Of a DNA stretch of 16,934 nucleotides, positions 9,187-16,934 are shown piece by piece. The notes under the pieces were generated by a model. It made no database searches, was not told where the DNA came from, and worked only from the letters and a program-made list of their open reading frames with translations. Source of the stretch: Davidsoniella eucalypti (lineage: Eukaryota > Ascomycota > Sordariomycetes > Microascales > Ceratocystidaceae); assembly GCA_004009845.1 (NCBI GenBank), contig RMBW01000271.1:1-16934 (forward strand). The letters are read 5' to 3'. The position numbers were made by a program, and so were the translations under genes. Position 1 is the first letter of the stretch. Every line of letters begins with the position of its first letter.

Positions 9187-9558
9187 TATCTATAATATGG
9201 GTTTCTTTTCTTTTTGTTTTTGCTTTGAAAGGAGACAGAGGTGTTGCTACTGTGAAAGGGATGGATGCCAGTAGTCTGAGCAGCCCCGGATACTAGGAAC
9301 ATAAAAAACTGGTGTCAGAAAACACGGCCTCGCCCAGAGTCGAAAAGGAACTCTTAGATAAATCTCTAGGCTATAAATAAAATAATCATCAACATCAACA
9401 CCAAAAGCAACGCCCCTAAGATCATCACCATCCCGCGATCCATCCCAATAAGTCTTCTCCACAGTCTTCAAACGCATCATCTTCGCCTCCCTTGGGCTCG
9501 GGATAAGTTGGCAGCGTGGCGCCATGTCCCATTCTTCCCTCTCAGACCATCTCTCGTG
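9187..9558. other. no gene; frame continuing from the reverse-transcriptase fragment
   Basis: The minus-strand frame of the reverse-transcriptase fragment continues in phase past a TAA (9559-9561) to a stop at 9247. That tail (9247-9525) has no domain I recognise. In an overlapping minus frame a small ATG frame near 9532 gives about 34 residues that are Gly/Asp/Glu-rich, with a stop just upstream. Neither is convincing as a gene. The right end (9187-9240) is T-rich. Confidence 0.35.
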
Positions 9559-10044
9559 TTACCCAATGGGCTTCCACCAGATTTTGGGGAGTCCGATTGT
9601 TCTTGTCCGGAGGGTTGCGTCTAAGAGGAGGTTATCAAGATAGACCAGATGTCCTCCAGGCCGTTGGGGCCTAGGGTTCTTACCAGGTGCCGGAGAGTTT
9701 GTTGGGTACACAAGCGGAGTACCAACTGAGCTTCTTGTAGTGACAGCTGTTCTAGACAGAGATGTGTATTTGCCTGGCAGCAGTCGGGCCAAGGAAGGTG
9801 TCAAGTAACCTCTATGCCGGTTGACTCACGGCAATCCTGAACACGTAGGACGTAGGACCTTCGCCTTGGGCAGGTCGAGAGAGACCCCGATTTCCGGGTC
9901 TGCAAGCAAAGCGGCAGCAGTGTCCGGGAAGTCCGACCCTCGGTCGACCACGACAATGTCATCCACAAACTTCCTCATCCCCAGGCTGAAGAAGAGTGGA
10001 CCAAACACATCTCCCTGCCTCTGAGGATACAAATCTGGTTCCAT
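9559..10044 (-). pseudogene. degenerate non-LTR reverse-transcriptase fragment
   Basis: The minus frame from ATG 10044 contains PQRQGDVFGPLFFSLGM, which fits reverse-transcriptase motif B (QGDxxGPLFF), followed at once by KFVDDIVVVD, which fits the catalytic motif C (F/YxDD plus hydrophobics). It continues with a segment ending in SLDLPKAKVLRP, like the LNxxKxKVL motif D region of LINE-type enzymes. In intact enzymes motifs B and C are separated by tens of residues; here only one or two intervene, so an internal deletion is implied. A TGA at 9826-9828 interrupts the frame and reading continues in the same phase to a TAA at 9559. The thumb, endonuclease and upstream palm are missing. The segment is visibly more GC-rich than its flanks, suggesting an inserted element. 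The 3' part (9559-9804) has no identifiable motif. Confidence 0.52.
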
Positions 10045-10972
10045 CGTTTGTCACTAGGGTATTCGGGCACTCTTCCACATCGCTACGACGCACTCCCTAC
10101 AGGAATGATGTGAATTCAGGCTGTTTCGTCATTGTGAAGCTGCTGTATGTGTCCATTGCCGTAGAATTTTGTCGCCGCCGGAACTGGCTGAATATGATGA
10201 ATATTGACAATAGCAAAAAGGAGTATGTGCTGTCCACTGACTGGCTTCTTCGCAGAGTTTCCCTTATATGTCTACCTCTACAACAGTCTCGCAAGGATTG
10301 AGTTGGGCTAAGTTCTAATTCCAGAACTAGACAGCGTGACGTTTACAAGTATCGTTACCAGTGGAAACACAATGGCCCTTTTGAATGTAAATCCTGTGAC
10401 CAGCTGAAAGAATACAGTCACTGGTGGATTTACACAGTACTGCGTACATCATGGAATGGGAAATCTGCTGATAAGAATCTGGAAACCACAATAGCAACAA
10501 GAGGCCTTTATGATTAACGATCACTGATGAGATTTCCAATAGTTAATTAATTAGATTTGATATTGTTTAGGGTTGACTTACAATCCTCTTTTTGAATTGA
10601 ACAGAGCTTCCAACACACAGGAGTAGCATAACGAATGGACTTTGTTTATACTCGACTTGAACAAGAGATGGTGATATGGAAATTATAGGGGAAAGGCAAC
10701 AAAAAAAAACGGTGACTCGAAGAACGGATCTCAGTGGTTATAGAGCTAGTTGGATGTAAAAATATTGAGGGATATGCTATGTATATTGTATTATGTATTG
10801 GTATATGCCACAAAAGAAAACTATAAGATAATGCAAATGTCTGGTACCACCCTTCGTCTCGGTTTGTATATGACACTTCCAATACACTAAGACGAAGTAC
10901 TGTTAATGTATTCTCTCCTTCTCAAGATGATACTATCGTCATACCATCTATTTCCAATTTTTGGAAACACGC
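10045..10972. other. intergenic, no supportable gene
   Basis: The frames at 9996-10301 (plus), 10097-10294, 10327-10539 and 10646-10882 (minus) have no domains, no matched splice sites and biased composition. The DNA next to 10045 might be further remains of the reverse-transcriptase element, but stop codons occur in each frame I checked and no earlier palm motif is visible. The rest is AT-rich. Confidence 0.45.
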
Positions 10973-11369
10973 TCATGACTCCTGTGAGCCTTCTACCAGA
11001 TTCACGCAGAGCACGGCAACCGCAGCAGCAACACCTCCAAGGACTAGCATGTGGGTGCCCTCCCAGAGGCACTTGCTCAAAGACGGCTTGCGGCCACCTA
11101 GAACGTAGTTCTTGCCAGCTCCATATGAGAACAGCGCAATGGCACACATGATGATACTCCAGATCAAGCCTAGACCGACAGTTGGGGCAAAAAAGTAAGG
11201 AAGCATGGGAATCAGGCCGCCGGTTGGCCAGCGTAGAACACGGTGTCTGCCTTTCCTAGGGAGGATAGGCCGGCCGTGAGTGCAAAGGGGCCGTGAGGCC
11301 ATCACTGAAACCGAGGGTGAAGTCACTGAAGGAGTTAGATGGAGATTGAAAGGATCTAGGACCCAATCT
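10973..11369 (-). pseudogene. CCC1/VIT-family vacuolar Fe/Mn transporter pseudogene
   Basis: The minus strand preserves both ends of a CCC1/VIT protein. At 11321-11286 it reads FTLGFSDGLTAP, the family's first-helix signature. After one missing base in the next Phe codon it continues as ALTAGLSSLGKADTVFYAG. Within a few bases (about 11222) the sequence jumps, out of phase, to GGLIPMLPYFFAPTVGLGLI and then SYGAGKNYVLGG and LWEGTHMLVLGGVAAAVAVL, the last helices, ending at a TGA at 10973. Roughly 120-140 residues of the middle (helices 2-3 and the cytosolic metal-binding loop) are absent. A CTAAC branch site (11334-11338) and a TTCAG acceptor before 11325 look like relics of an intron upstream of the signature. 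The 5' end stops beside an LTR-like element. Intact homologues move cytosolic iron or manganese into the vacuole; this copy cannot encode a working one. Confidence 0.75.
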
Positions 11370-11537
11370 TGTTGACTGTGGTATCTACCACAGCCGTTAC
11401 CTTTGTCTATATAAGGAGGCCATTTCCCCTCCTTATTCTTGTCTAGTTCTTTTCTTCCCTCTCTATCTTCTTTAACTTCTTCAAATACATTATCATTTCT
11501 ACTTCTGCAAGCCTCGTTCTCGTCGTAGATCGTCACA
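11370..11537 (+). mobile_element. possible solo Copia-type LTR
   Basis: The segment starts TGTTGACTG and ends CGTCACA, consistent with TG...CA termini. It has a TATA box (TATATAAGG, 11408-11416), a pyrimidine-rich stretch after it, and two perfect hairpins (11376-11393 and 11411-11436) at the 5' side. Such a layout is common in fungal Copia LTRs. Against this, the 5-bp flanks (AATCT and GAGAT) are not a target-site duplication, and no primer-binding site, gag or pol is seen next to it. An alternative right end at 11597 (ACGTACA) is possible. Confidence 0.35.
11376..11436. repeat. two consecutive perfect hairpins flanking a TATA box
   Basis: CTGTGGTA-TC-TACCACAG (11376-11393) is an 8-bp stem with a 2-nt centre. 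ATAAGGAGG (11411-11419) pairs with CCTCCTTAT (11428-11436) across an 8-nt loop. The TATA motif overlaps the start of the second stem. These belong to the LTR-like segment. Confidence 0.8.
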
Positions 11538-12150
11538 GAGATGATATAGTTGAATAATGAGCACAGAGAATAATTATCGACAGTAGTTCGACGTACAGAG
11601 TTAAAATAGAATATGAGGGAGAGAAGAAGGAACAAGAAAACGAAGAAATCTAAGAAAATATGGGCTCCGTGGAGAGACTCCAAAGTCGGAATGGTAGCGA
11701 CCCTAGACTGTAGCAACCTCACGAGGTTCGGCTGGCCTTTCGACTAGCATCGTAGATTTTGTACCCTAGCTCCGGCCAAGCAAGCACCTTTTGCCACTCG
11801 ATTAGCCATAGAGGAGGCAATGATGCTTCTAATGATAGTGGTGGCCAGAGTAGGGGCAAGATACCGGCTATAGAGGCTACTGACTTTAGAATATCTAGCT
11901 CTGGGTTTTTTTCTTTTTCACCATTCACGGTCTACACGATGGCTTTGGTGGGACAAAAAAAGGTTCTTTGAGAGCAGGGACACGGGCACGGTCAGCGCAA
12001 CGCTATCTTTTGTCAGCACTGATCAAGTTATATTATTGTCTTGATAAAGCTTGTTATATGAGTAACTACGTATAGTTCAAAAGTAATTGACTAGATATTC
12101 AGCGTTGGGTGCTGCCTTATCTACGGGTTTTAGTCTTTAGTATGATGTTT
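11538..12150. other. intergenic or transposon-derived, no gene identified
   Basis: A minus-strand frame at 11719-11928 (69 residues, Leu/Pro/Trp-rich centre) is open but I recognise no family. It is upstream of the transporter pseudogene on the same strand, so it might be a displaced piece of that gene or of the LTR element. The remainder is AT-rich without features. Confidence 0.35.
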
Positions 12151-12154
12151 TAAA

Positions 12155-12194
12155 TTTCGTGTATTTTCGTGTATTTTCTTCTATTTTCTTCTAC
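12155..12194 (+). repeat. 10-bp imperfect tandem repeat, four copies
   Basis: Four consecutive 10-mers follow each other: TTTCGTGTAT twice, then TTTCTTCTAT and TTTCTTCTAC. The first pair and second pair differ by two G/C-to-T/C type changes shared within the pair, suggesting stepwise duplication. Confidence 0.8.
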
Positions 12195-14668
12195 GAACTC
12201 TGTTCCAACAGAAAGCAGGCCAGCAAAACAAAGGTCCTAGGCATAGCTGATTTGCCCGAAGTTCTGTCTGGCAGCATGATCGGCAAGCACGTGTCTTAGC
12301 CACTTCTCTTGTATGTGGTATTTGATTCGGTACCAGAGAAACAACAAACAATGAGACGGCCATGCTTGTTAGTATCACTAACTTGCAGACCTTGTGCGAG
12401 CATTTGCTGCAACTAGATGAAAGTCGGCACCAATCTACAAGCTAGCTTCGCGTTATGCATAAAAAAACATCGTGATGTCGTACATTAGTATAACTCAGTT
12501 ATAGTTGGCGGTGGCCAATTCACTGTACAGAATTAGAGCACGTGTGAACAATTATAGGTCGGCCTGGGCATGTTCGGTTGATGTTGCGGATAACTTTTCT
12601 GCAAGGGCTTCAGGATGGCCTACCCAGCAGAAAGAACTCGATATTTGACCTTGTCATGGAAGGGAATACGCTAAAGAAACAGCGGCCTAGTCCGAAAAGG
12701 TAGCACCTCGAAGTATCTATAGATGCACGCCCATGCCGTTGTTTTCTCCAAAGTGAAGTCAAAAGGAAGAAGCCGAAGGAACACAAGACGAATAAGAAAG
12801 AAAAGGAGATTGCAAACTGGTTCATCACACATCACAAACACGAGATAGAAACAACTTAGAGTACATGATTGACAAAGGCAAATTTGAAGAGGCTTAACTT
12901 TAATGTCTAGGGTGACTACACTATCTTGAAGAAAACAAATCGTGTAGCCAGCCTCATCACCGTTTCCTGCTATATCATATGTATGTAAACAGAATACCGG
13001 ACTAGTCGAGGGACGCTAAGTAACTACCGTCTTGGAGCTACTTGCTGCTAGCCAGCCTTTTTTATTTTATTTTTATTTAATTTAATTATTAATCAACGGC
13101 AAAATCTAATCCACGCCGTTTGATATCAACGTTATGAGGTAACCATAGAACTCCCGCGATGAACACTTTGTTCACGTATGGGCCTTTTGTCTTTGCTGTG
13201 AACTTGTGTTGTAGCATCCAGGGAGTGCATTGTCAACAGTTTCACGGCATGATTGAATGATGTGATTATTGAAGCCTCATAGTACTTGATGGCGGGTATG
13301 ACGGACAATATTCGGCCAATCTGACTAGGAATTGGGATTTAGATATGCCTAGAGTTTCGATAAATTGCTCTTTTTTAAAATTCAAGAATATGAATATACC
13401 TCTAGTATTCAGCTACAAATGAATAGTAATAAGACTAAAAAAGTAGAACACTAATGACGGCTGGTTGCATCTTTCTTGCTTATTTTTGCTGATACAACTC
13501 AATAGCTAAATCTCGAGGCTCAGTGAGGCTACACAGATATGCCGGCAAATATTAGATATTACAGTCGGCACTAGCGAGTGCATTATAGACAAGTCTGTGC
13601 TTATGCCGGATCCTAGGCATTGACTTGCTTGGTTTGTGCGTTCCATGAGCTAAAGTAGGCTTGCTTGATTACCAAAAATTAAGGAAGATATAGCCAGGGG
13701 AGAACTCCGATATGCTACCATGCTGTTGTTATCTGTCCAAGCTCTCTGGTGTAGGTGGAAAGCTGCATATAGTAACATATACATGGGCAACAAAGAAGAT
13801 ACACCATGTCAATGCATTTTCTCGAATAGGTATCGGACGGGTAGCCGATGTTTATCGGGCTAATGTTCTTGTTTCTTACAAGAGAATGCACAAACCAAAC
13901 AGCATCTAATGTGCTATTAATGTATCCTTGGAATGACACGGTCTTTTACAGAGAAAACAGGGGTATCAATGATATTTAGAGTTGCCCTACGACCAGGGAT
14001 GGCATGAGGCTAACCATTTACTGGCTTTATAGTTGTCATACTACTGACATGTAGCATTTTCAATGAGAGAAAATATCTAACAATGGAAAATATGGAGAAG
14101 AGAAAACAGCAATAATATCTTCGTACAGTTTATTTTGCAAATAAACCACCAACATACTCCCAGATAGCACTGTATCTTTGGTAAGTGCTGCTTTCGGACA
14201 TGGCTCGGATGATGCGTCAGGAAGACTTTCCCGGATGACAAGAACCTTGCTCGGTTGAGTTCTCTTATCTCGACAGCCGTCAAAATCTAGATTAATTAAA
14301 TATTGTTTTCCTCTTGTCCCTGCCAAGACTAGACGGCGTGCATGACTAATACAAGAACACTGCTTCAGACCGAAGTTGAAATTATTGCGTGTTGTCATCC
14401 CAAAATATGAAGAAATATATTTTACATGGCGCTGACGAGTATTTTTTATTTTTTTGCTACATGATTTGATACGGAAAGAAAAAGAGAAGAAAAAAAAAAA
14501 GAGAAAAAAACGCGGGAGAAAGTATTTGGTCACAAGCCCCACTCACACACAATTTGACTTACACAAACAATTTGACAGGTTGTTTGTCTTTTATTCCTAT
14601 ATTCTATATAGAGCATTTTAGACCACCGGTTGGAGAAATTGGTATTAGACATAATCAAGGTAATTGTA
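12195..14668. other. long AT-rich gene-free stretch
   Basis: No gene is supported. An A/T tract of T-rich then TTTAAT repeats lies at 13058-13094, and a polypurine run at 14473-14510. Two GCACGTGT octamers (12287-12294 and 12538-12545) are the only E-box-like motifs noticed. A minus-strand frame at 14060-14542 begins at GTG inside the polypurine complement; even starting from its internal ATG (about 112 codons) it has no motif, so I do not call it. Confidence 0.45.
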
Positions 14669-14706
14669 ATAAGAGCAATGTATTTGTATAAGAGCAATGT
14701 ATTTGT
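14669..14706 (+). repeat. 19-bp perfect tandem duplication
   Basis: ATAAGAGCAATGTATTTGT occurs at 14669-14687 and again at 14688-14706 without mismatch. It lies about 300 nt past the stop codon of the acid phosphatase gene (minus), so it may be in its 3' UTR or terminator region. Confidence 0.9.
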
Positions 14707-14816
14707 ATATATGTGATGACTATATGAAAAAATTGAATGAAAAAATGCAAGGTGATAAGATGCACACCAATCAGTCTAACCCCGACTCTTCATCTTGGCC
14801 TCTTGCCACGACCAAC

Positions 14817-15040
14817 GCCACCATCACCAGTGTTTGATTTAGAGAGCAGCATCTATTGAAAGATGCCACTTTGGAACCCAGTAGACTTAAATAGTCTAGA
14901 TCATTTCGTAGCCGCGGGGAGGGTTCAGGCCACCATCACCAGTATTTGATTTAGAGAGCAGCATCTATTGAAAGATGCCACTTTGGAACTCAGTAGACTT
15001 AAATAGTCTAGATCATTTCGTAGCCGCGGGGAGGGTTCAG
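14817..15040 (-). repeat. 112-bp tandem duplication across the end of the acid phosphatase gene
   Basis: Units 14817-14928 and 14929-15040 are identical except for G14832/A14944 and C14878/T14990. GCC stands at the start of each unit and directly after the second, a 3-bp microhomology at the breakpoints. The gene-proximal unit holds the last codons and TAG stop (15008-15010) of the phosphatase; the distal unit repeats the same codons and stop (14896-14898) as non-translated sequence. Both units contain short stems (GCATCT/AGATGC and AGACT/AGTCT). Confidence 0.95.
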
Positions 15041-16286
15041 GCCGTCGTTGACGTTGACAGTGTCGTAGTAGTAGGTAGGCAGCTGGCTGTCAGCCCAGGT
15101 CTCCTTGACGGAGGGGAGGATAGTGCGACCACTGACAGACTCATCAAGGTCCAGGTTGGGGGCAGGGTAAAGAGCAAACTTGTGATCGCTCATGGCACCG
15201 GCATAAGACTGGTTGAAGTAAGTGTTGGCAAGGTTCTCAAAGGGGCGCAGGATATCGCCAGTGACGGAAGCAATGTAGCTGAAAACGTTGGCACCGACAT
15301 CCCAGCGGCCCAGAGTGTGGAGGTCCCAGTTGGCCTGGACAGTAGCAATCTCAGAGTAGTGGTTGTAGAAGGTAGCGTCAGTAGAGCCATGCAGCTCCTC
15401 AGGAACAGCATCACCCATCAGGATGGACAGGTATCTGTTCTGCTCCCGGTAGTTCTCGTTCTCATCAAAGGTGATGAGTACCAGAGTGTTGCTCATGAAG
15501 TTCTTGTCATCCAGAAGAGGATCGAGGAAGGTTCTCAACCAGGTACCAGCAGTGGCGATGTCGGAGTCGTGGGCACACGAAGTCATGTTAGGGGTGATGA
15601 ACACCCACTGAGGCAGACTGTTGGTGGCCAGATCCATGTGGAACACAGAGTCAGAGGGGTCGCTCATGGACAGATTCTTGATCTGGGTCAGACGCTGGTC
15701 GTTCTTGGCAATGGAGTCAAACATGATACCAGGGTTGTGCTTGCGGACATAGTCATTAGCACCGTTCTGTGGGTTTCTGTGCTGCATGCCCTCGTAGCCA
15801 GTCCATGGCATGTCCTCCTGGTAGAAACCCCAAGAGATGCCCTTGTCCTCCAGAAGATCAATGGTGGTCGACACGTTGGATGGAATGTGAACAAAGTCAC
15901 TGTGGTCAATGCCGTAGTAGTCACCGGACAGAGAAGCGATGTAGTTGGGCTGCGAAGGGTGGGTAGCAGCATAGAAGTTGCTGAGAGTAACACCGCGCTT
16001 GGCGAAGAAGTCGAAGTTGGCTAGAAGGGAGAGTTAGTATAGAGAAGCAGAAGAAGGCATAGAAAAATGTTAACTTACGGTCACCGGCAGCCTTGTCATA
16101 GTCAGTGTTCTCAAACCAGATGGAGACGTAGCGATCGAAGACCTTGCCCTTAACGTTGGAGGTAGGGCTGGTAGTCTTAGCAACATCAGCAGACCACCAC
16201 TTGAAGGTGGTAGGAAGATCTTTGAAGGCAGGCACAGCGGCAACCATCTCGGCCGCGGCCAGAACAAGAACCATAGAGTACTGCAT
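15008..16286 (-). CDS. secreted acid phosphatase, PF04185 phosphoesterase family
   Basis: Exon 1 (16286-16079) and exon 2 (16020-15008) encode 406 residues, spliced across a 58-nt intron with a GTAAGT donor, TACTAAC branch site and CTAG acceptor. Residues 1-~18 (MQYSMVLVLAAAEMVAAV) are a signal peptide, so the enzyme is probably secreted or wall-bound. Family motifs are in order: IWFEN (56-60, Glu59/Asn60 as likely metal ligands), THPSQPNYIAS (89-99), QEDMPW (137-142), TPNMTSCAHD (212-221), TFDENE (253-258) and NHYSEIATV (289-297). Several N-x-S/T sites (118, 185, 214) suit glycosylation. The family hydrolyses phosphate monoesters or phospholipid head groups; close fungal relatives are phosphate-repressible acid phosphatases that scavenge phosphate outside the cell. 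The length is normal and all motifs are intact. The 3' end lies inside a 112-bp tandem duplication. Confidence 0.93.
16021..16078 (-). other. intron in the acid phosphatase gene
   Basis: This 58-nt intron has a GTAAGT donor, a TACTAAC branch site 14-20 nt before the acceptor, and a TCTAG acceptor. It splits a CCC codon (Pro70) after its first base, and removing it joins KAAGD to PNFDFFAKRG in frame. Confidence 0.93.
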
Positions 16287-16934
16287 TTTGTATGAAGGGG
16301 GGGATTGAGTAAATGAAGAAGTGTGGAAAAAAAAGTCTGTGGTAATCAGTGAAGATATCGCAGAAAGAGCTAAGCAGGCTGTTAAGCGTGGACTGTTGAA
16401 GCGAAGCTGAAGAGAATGTGAAGGGGGAGTATGCTAAAGAGGAGGAGTATGCTGAAGAGGGTGAGGAGCAAGAAGATTATGTGATGATGGAAAGGCGGGC
16501 ATGAGGGAGCTTTTATAAGATCTTGATCGGTGGGTAAGTAGTACCGGAAGCACGAGAAGTAACACTAAGAGCAGCACTAAGAACAATAGTAGTAACAGCA
16601 AGAGAAATTTCGGCCTGGTGGTGTGAGTTCTGATCGCTTACCAGCATAGCAACAAACAACTCACCAAGTTTAGAGGCTCTGCTTGTTTAATTTTTCTTGT
16701 TTAATCTTTTTACTTGCCGTACTATTGGGCCAGTGGCCTATAGAAAATTAATAGTATATAAAATAGCCTATATTTATCTGGAGTGTACTCCGCAAGAGCC
16801 CACGCTGGGCTTGTGTTTTCGTACATGGGTCTTTTCTTTGCCCTATTCTTTAATATCTTAAGTTTCTTTCACTATAAAGTGACCTCACAGACCAATTTAT
16901 TCTTGTTAACCTGCCAAAAACGAATCATGATAAG
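16287..16934 (-). promoter_or_regulatory. acid phosphatase promoter and 5' leader
   Basis: On the minus strand a TATA box, TATAAAAG, lies at 16510-16517, about 225 nt before the ATG, and a CCAAT box at 16724-16728. Between TATA and ATG the minus strand is C/T-rich, as usual for fungal leaders; this part contains an 18-bp tandem duplication at 16426-16461. I found no CACGTG or CACGTT in the stretch, so the E-box expected for a Pho4/NUC-1-type factor is not visible within this window. Confidence 0.6.
16426..16461 (-). repeat. 18-bp imperfect tandem duplication in the phosphatase leader
   Basis: GGAGTATGCTAAAGAGGA (16426-16443) is followed by GGAGTATGCTGAAGAGGG (16444-16461), with two differences. 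It lies between the TATA box and the start codon, so it probably lengthens the 5' leader. Confidence 0.85.

Noticed and set aside
11690..11715. TGGTAGCGACC near the LTR-like segment as a Ty1-type primer-binding site
   Set aside because: It matches the Ty1 initiator-tRNA site only partly and does not directly follow either possible LTR end.
10973..11722. 249-codon frame on the minus strand as one intact gene
   Set aside because: Only its last third matches CCC1/VIT. The N-terminal signature of that family is in a different frame just upstream, and the rest of this frame reads across the LTR-like sequence.
12610..12828. 72-codon hydrophobic frame on the minus strand
   Set aside because: It has no recognisable family, no neighbouring control signals, and a composition expected from the antisense of A-rich DNA.
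14060..14542. 160-codon frame on the minus strand
   Set aside because: It begins at GTG, and its first part is the complement of a polypurine run. From the internal ATG about 112 codons remain with no motif, TM pattern or splice support.
14975..16024. 349-codon open frame on the plus strand
   Set aside because: It is the antisense shadow of the acid phosphatase gene. The minus frame has all PF04185 motifs, a signal peptide and a consensus intron, while the plus frame is Val/Gly-rich with no domain.
1..16934. a co-ordinated multi-gene system such as a biosynthetic cluster or defence island
   Set aside because: The intact genes are functionally unrelated, on different strands and separated by kilobases of repeat-rich DNA; no backbone enzyme, NLR-like or spore-killer-like gene was seen.

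Overview
The window looks like a piece of a filamentous ascomycete (Pezizomycotina) chromosome, with a euchromatic gene arm and a long, gene-poor, repeat-scarred arm. The evidence is fungal: short introns with GTAAG-type donors, CTAAC-type branch sites and YAG acceptors, long pyrimidine-rich 5' leaders, and protein families typical of these fungi. I cannot name the species. No bacterial operon, tRNA, rRNA or CRISPR array is visible.

Layout. Positions 1-3450 hold no gene I can support, only scattered promoter-like motifs and small repeats. At 3452-3751 (minus) is a possible small membrane-protein gene. At 3855-4887 (minus) is a lysine-rich, probably nucleolar protein of the CCDC137-like type; its start codon sits in a 14-nt first exon. 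A roughly 0.8-1.6 kb divergent upstream region follows, with tandem CCAAT boxes, a candidate spliced small gene or upstream exon pair (5709-6350) and a four-copy 13-bp repeat. At 6503-7800 (plus) is a two-exon gene for a membrane-anchored PLC/GDPD-superfamily phosphodiesterase of the AIM6 type. Its 3' flank (7801-8870) is pyrimidine-rich and contains an orphan but textbook intron signature.

From about 8870 to 11940 the window is a graveyard: a zinc-knuckle fragment like those at the C-terminus of LINE reverse transcriptases (plus), a GC-richer reverse-transcriptase fragment (minus), a CCC1/VIT-family iron/manganese transporter pseudogene with a frameshift and a large internal deletion (minus), and beside it a Copia-LTR-like segment carrying two consecutive hairpins around a TATA box. 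Positions 11940-14800 are AT-rich and gene-free, with small tandem repeats. At 15008-16286 (minus) is an intact two-exon gene for a secreted acid phosphatase of the PF04185 phosphoesterase family. Its last codons, stop codon and proximal 3' UTR are tandemly duplicated as a 112-bp unit. Its promoter, with TATA and CCAAT boxes, fills the right end.

The intact genes are unrelated in function: ribosome/nucleolus-type protein, lipid-type phosphodiesterase, secreted phosphatase. I see no gene cluster or convincing new multi-gene system. The most distinctive points are the duplication across the phosphatase stop codon, the collapsed transporter pseudogene next to a possible LTR, and several splice-signal-rich stretches whose transcripts are not obvious.
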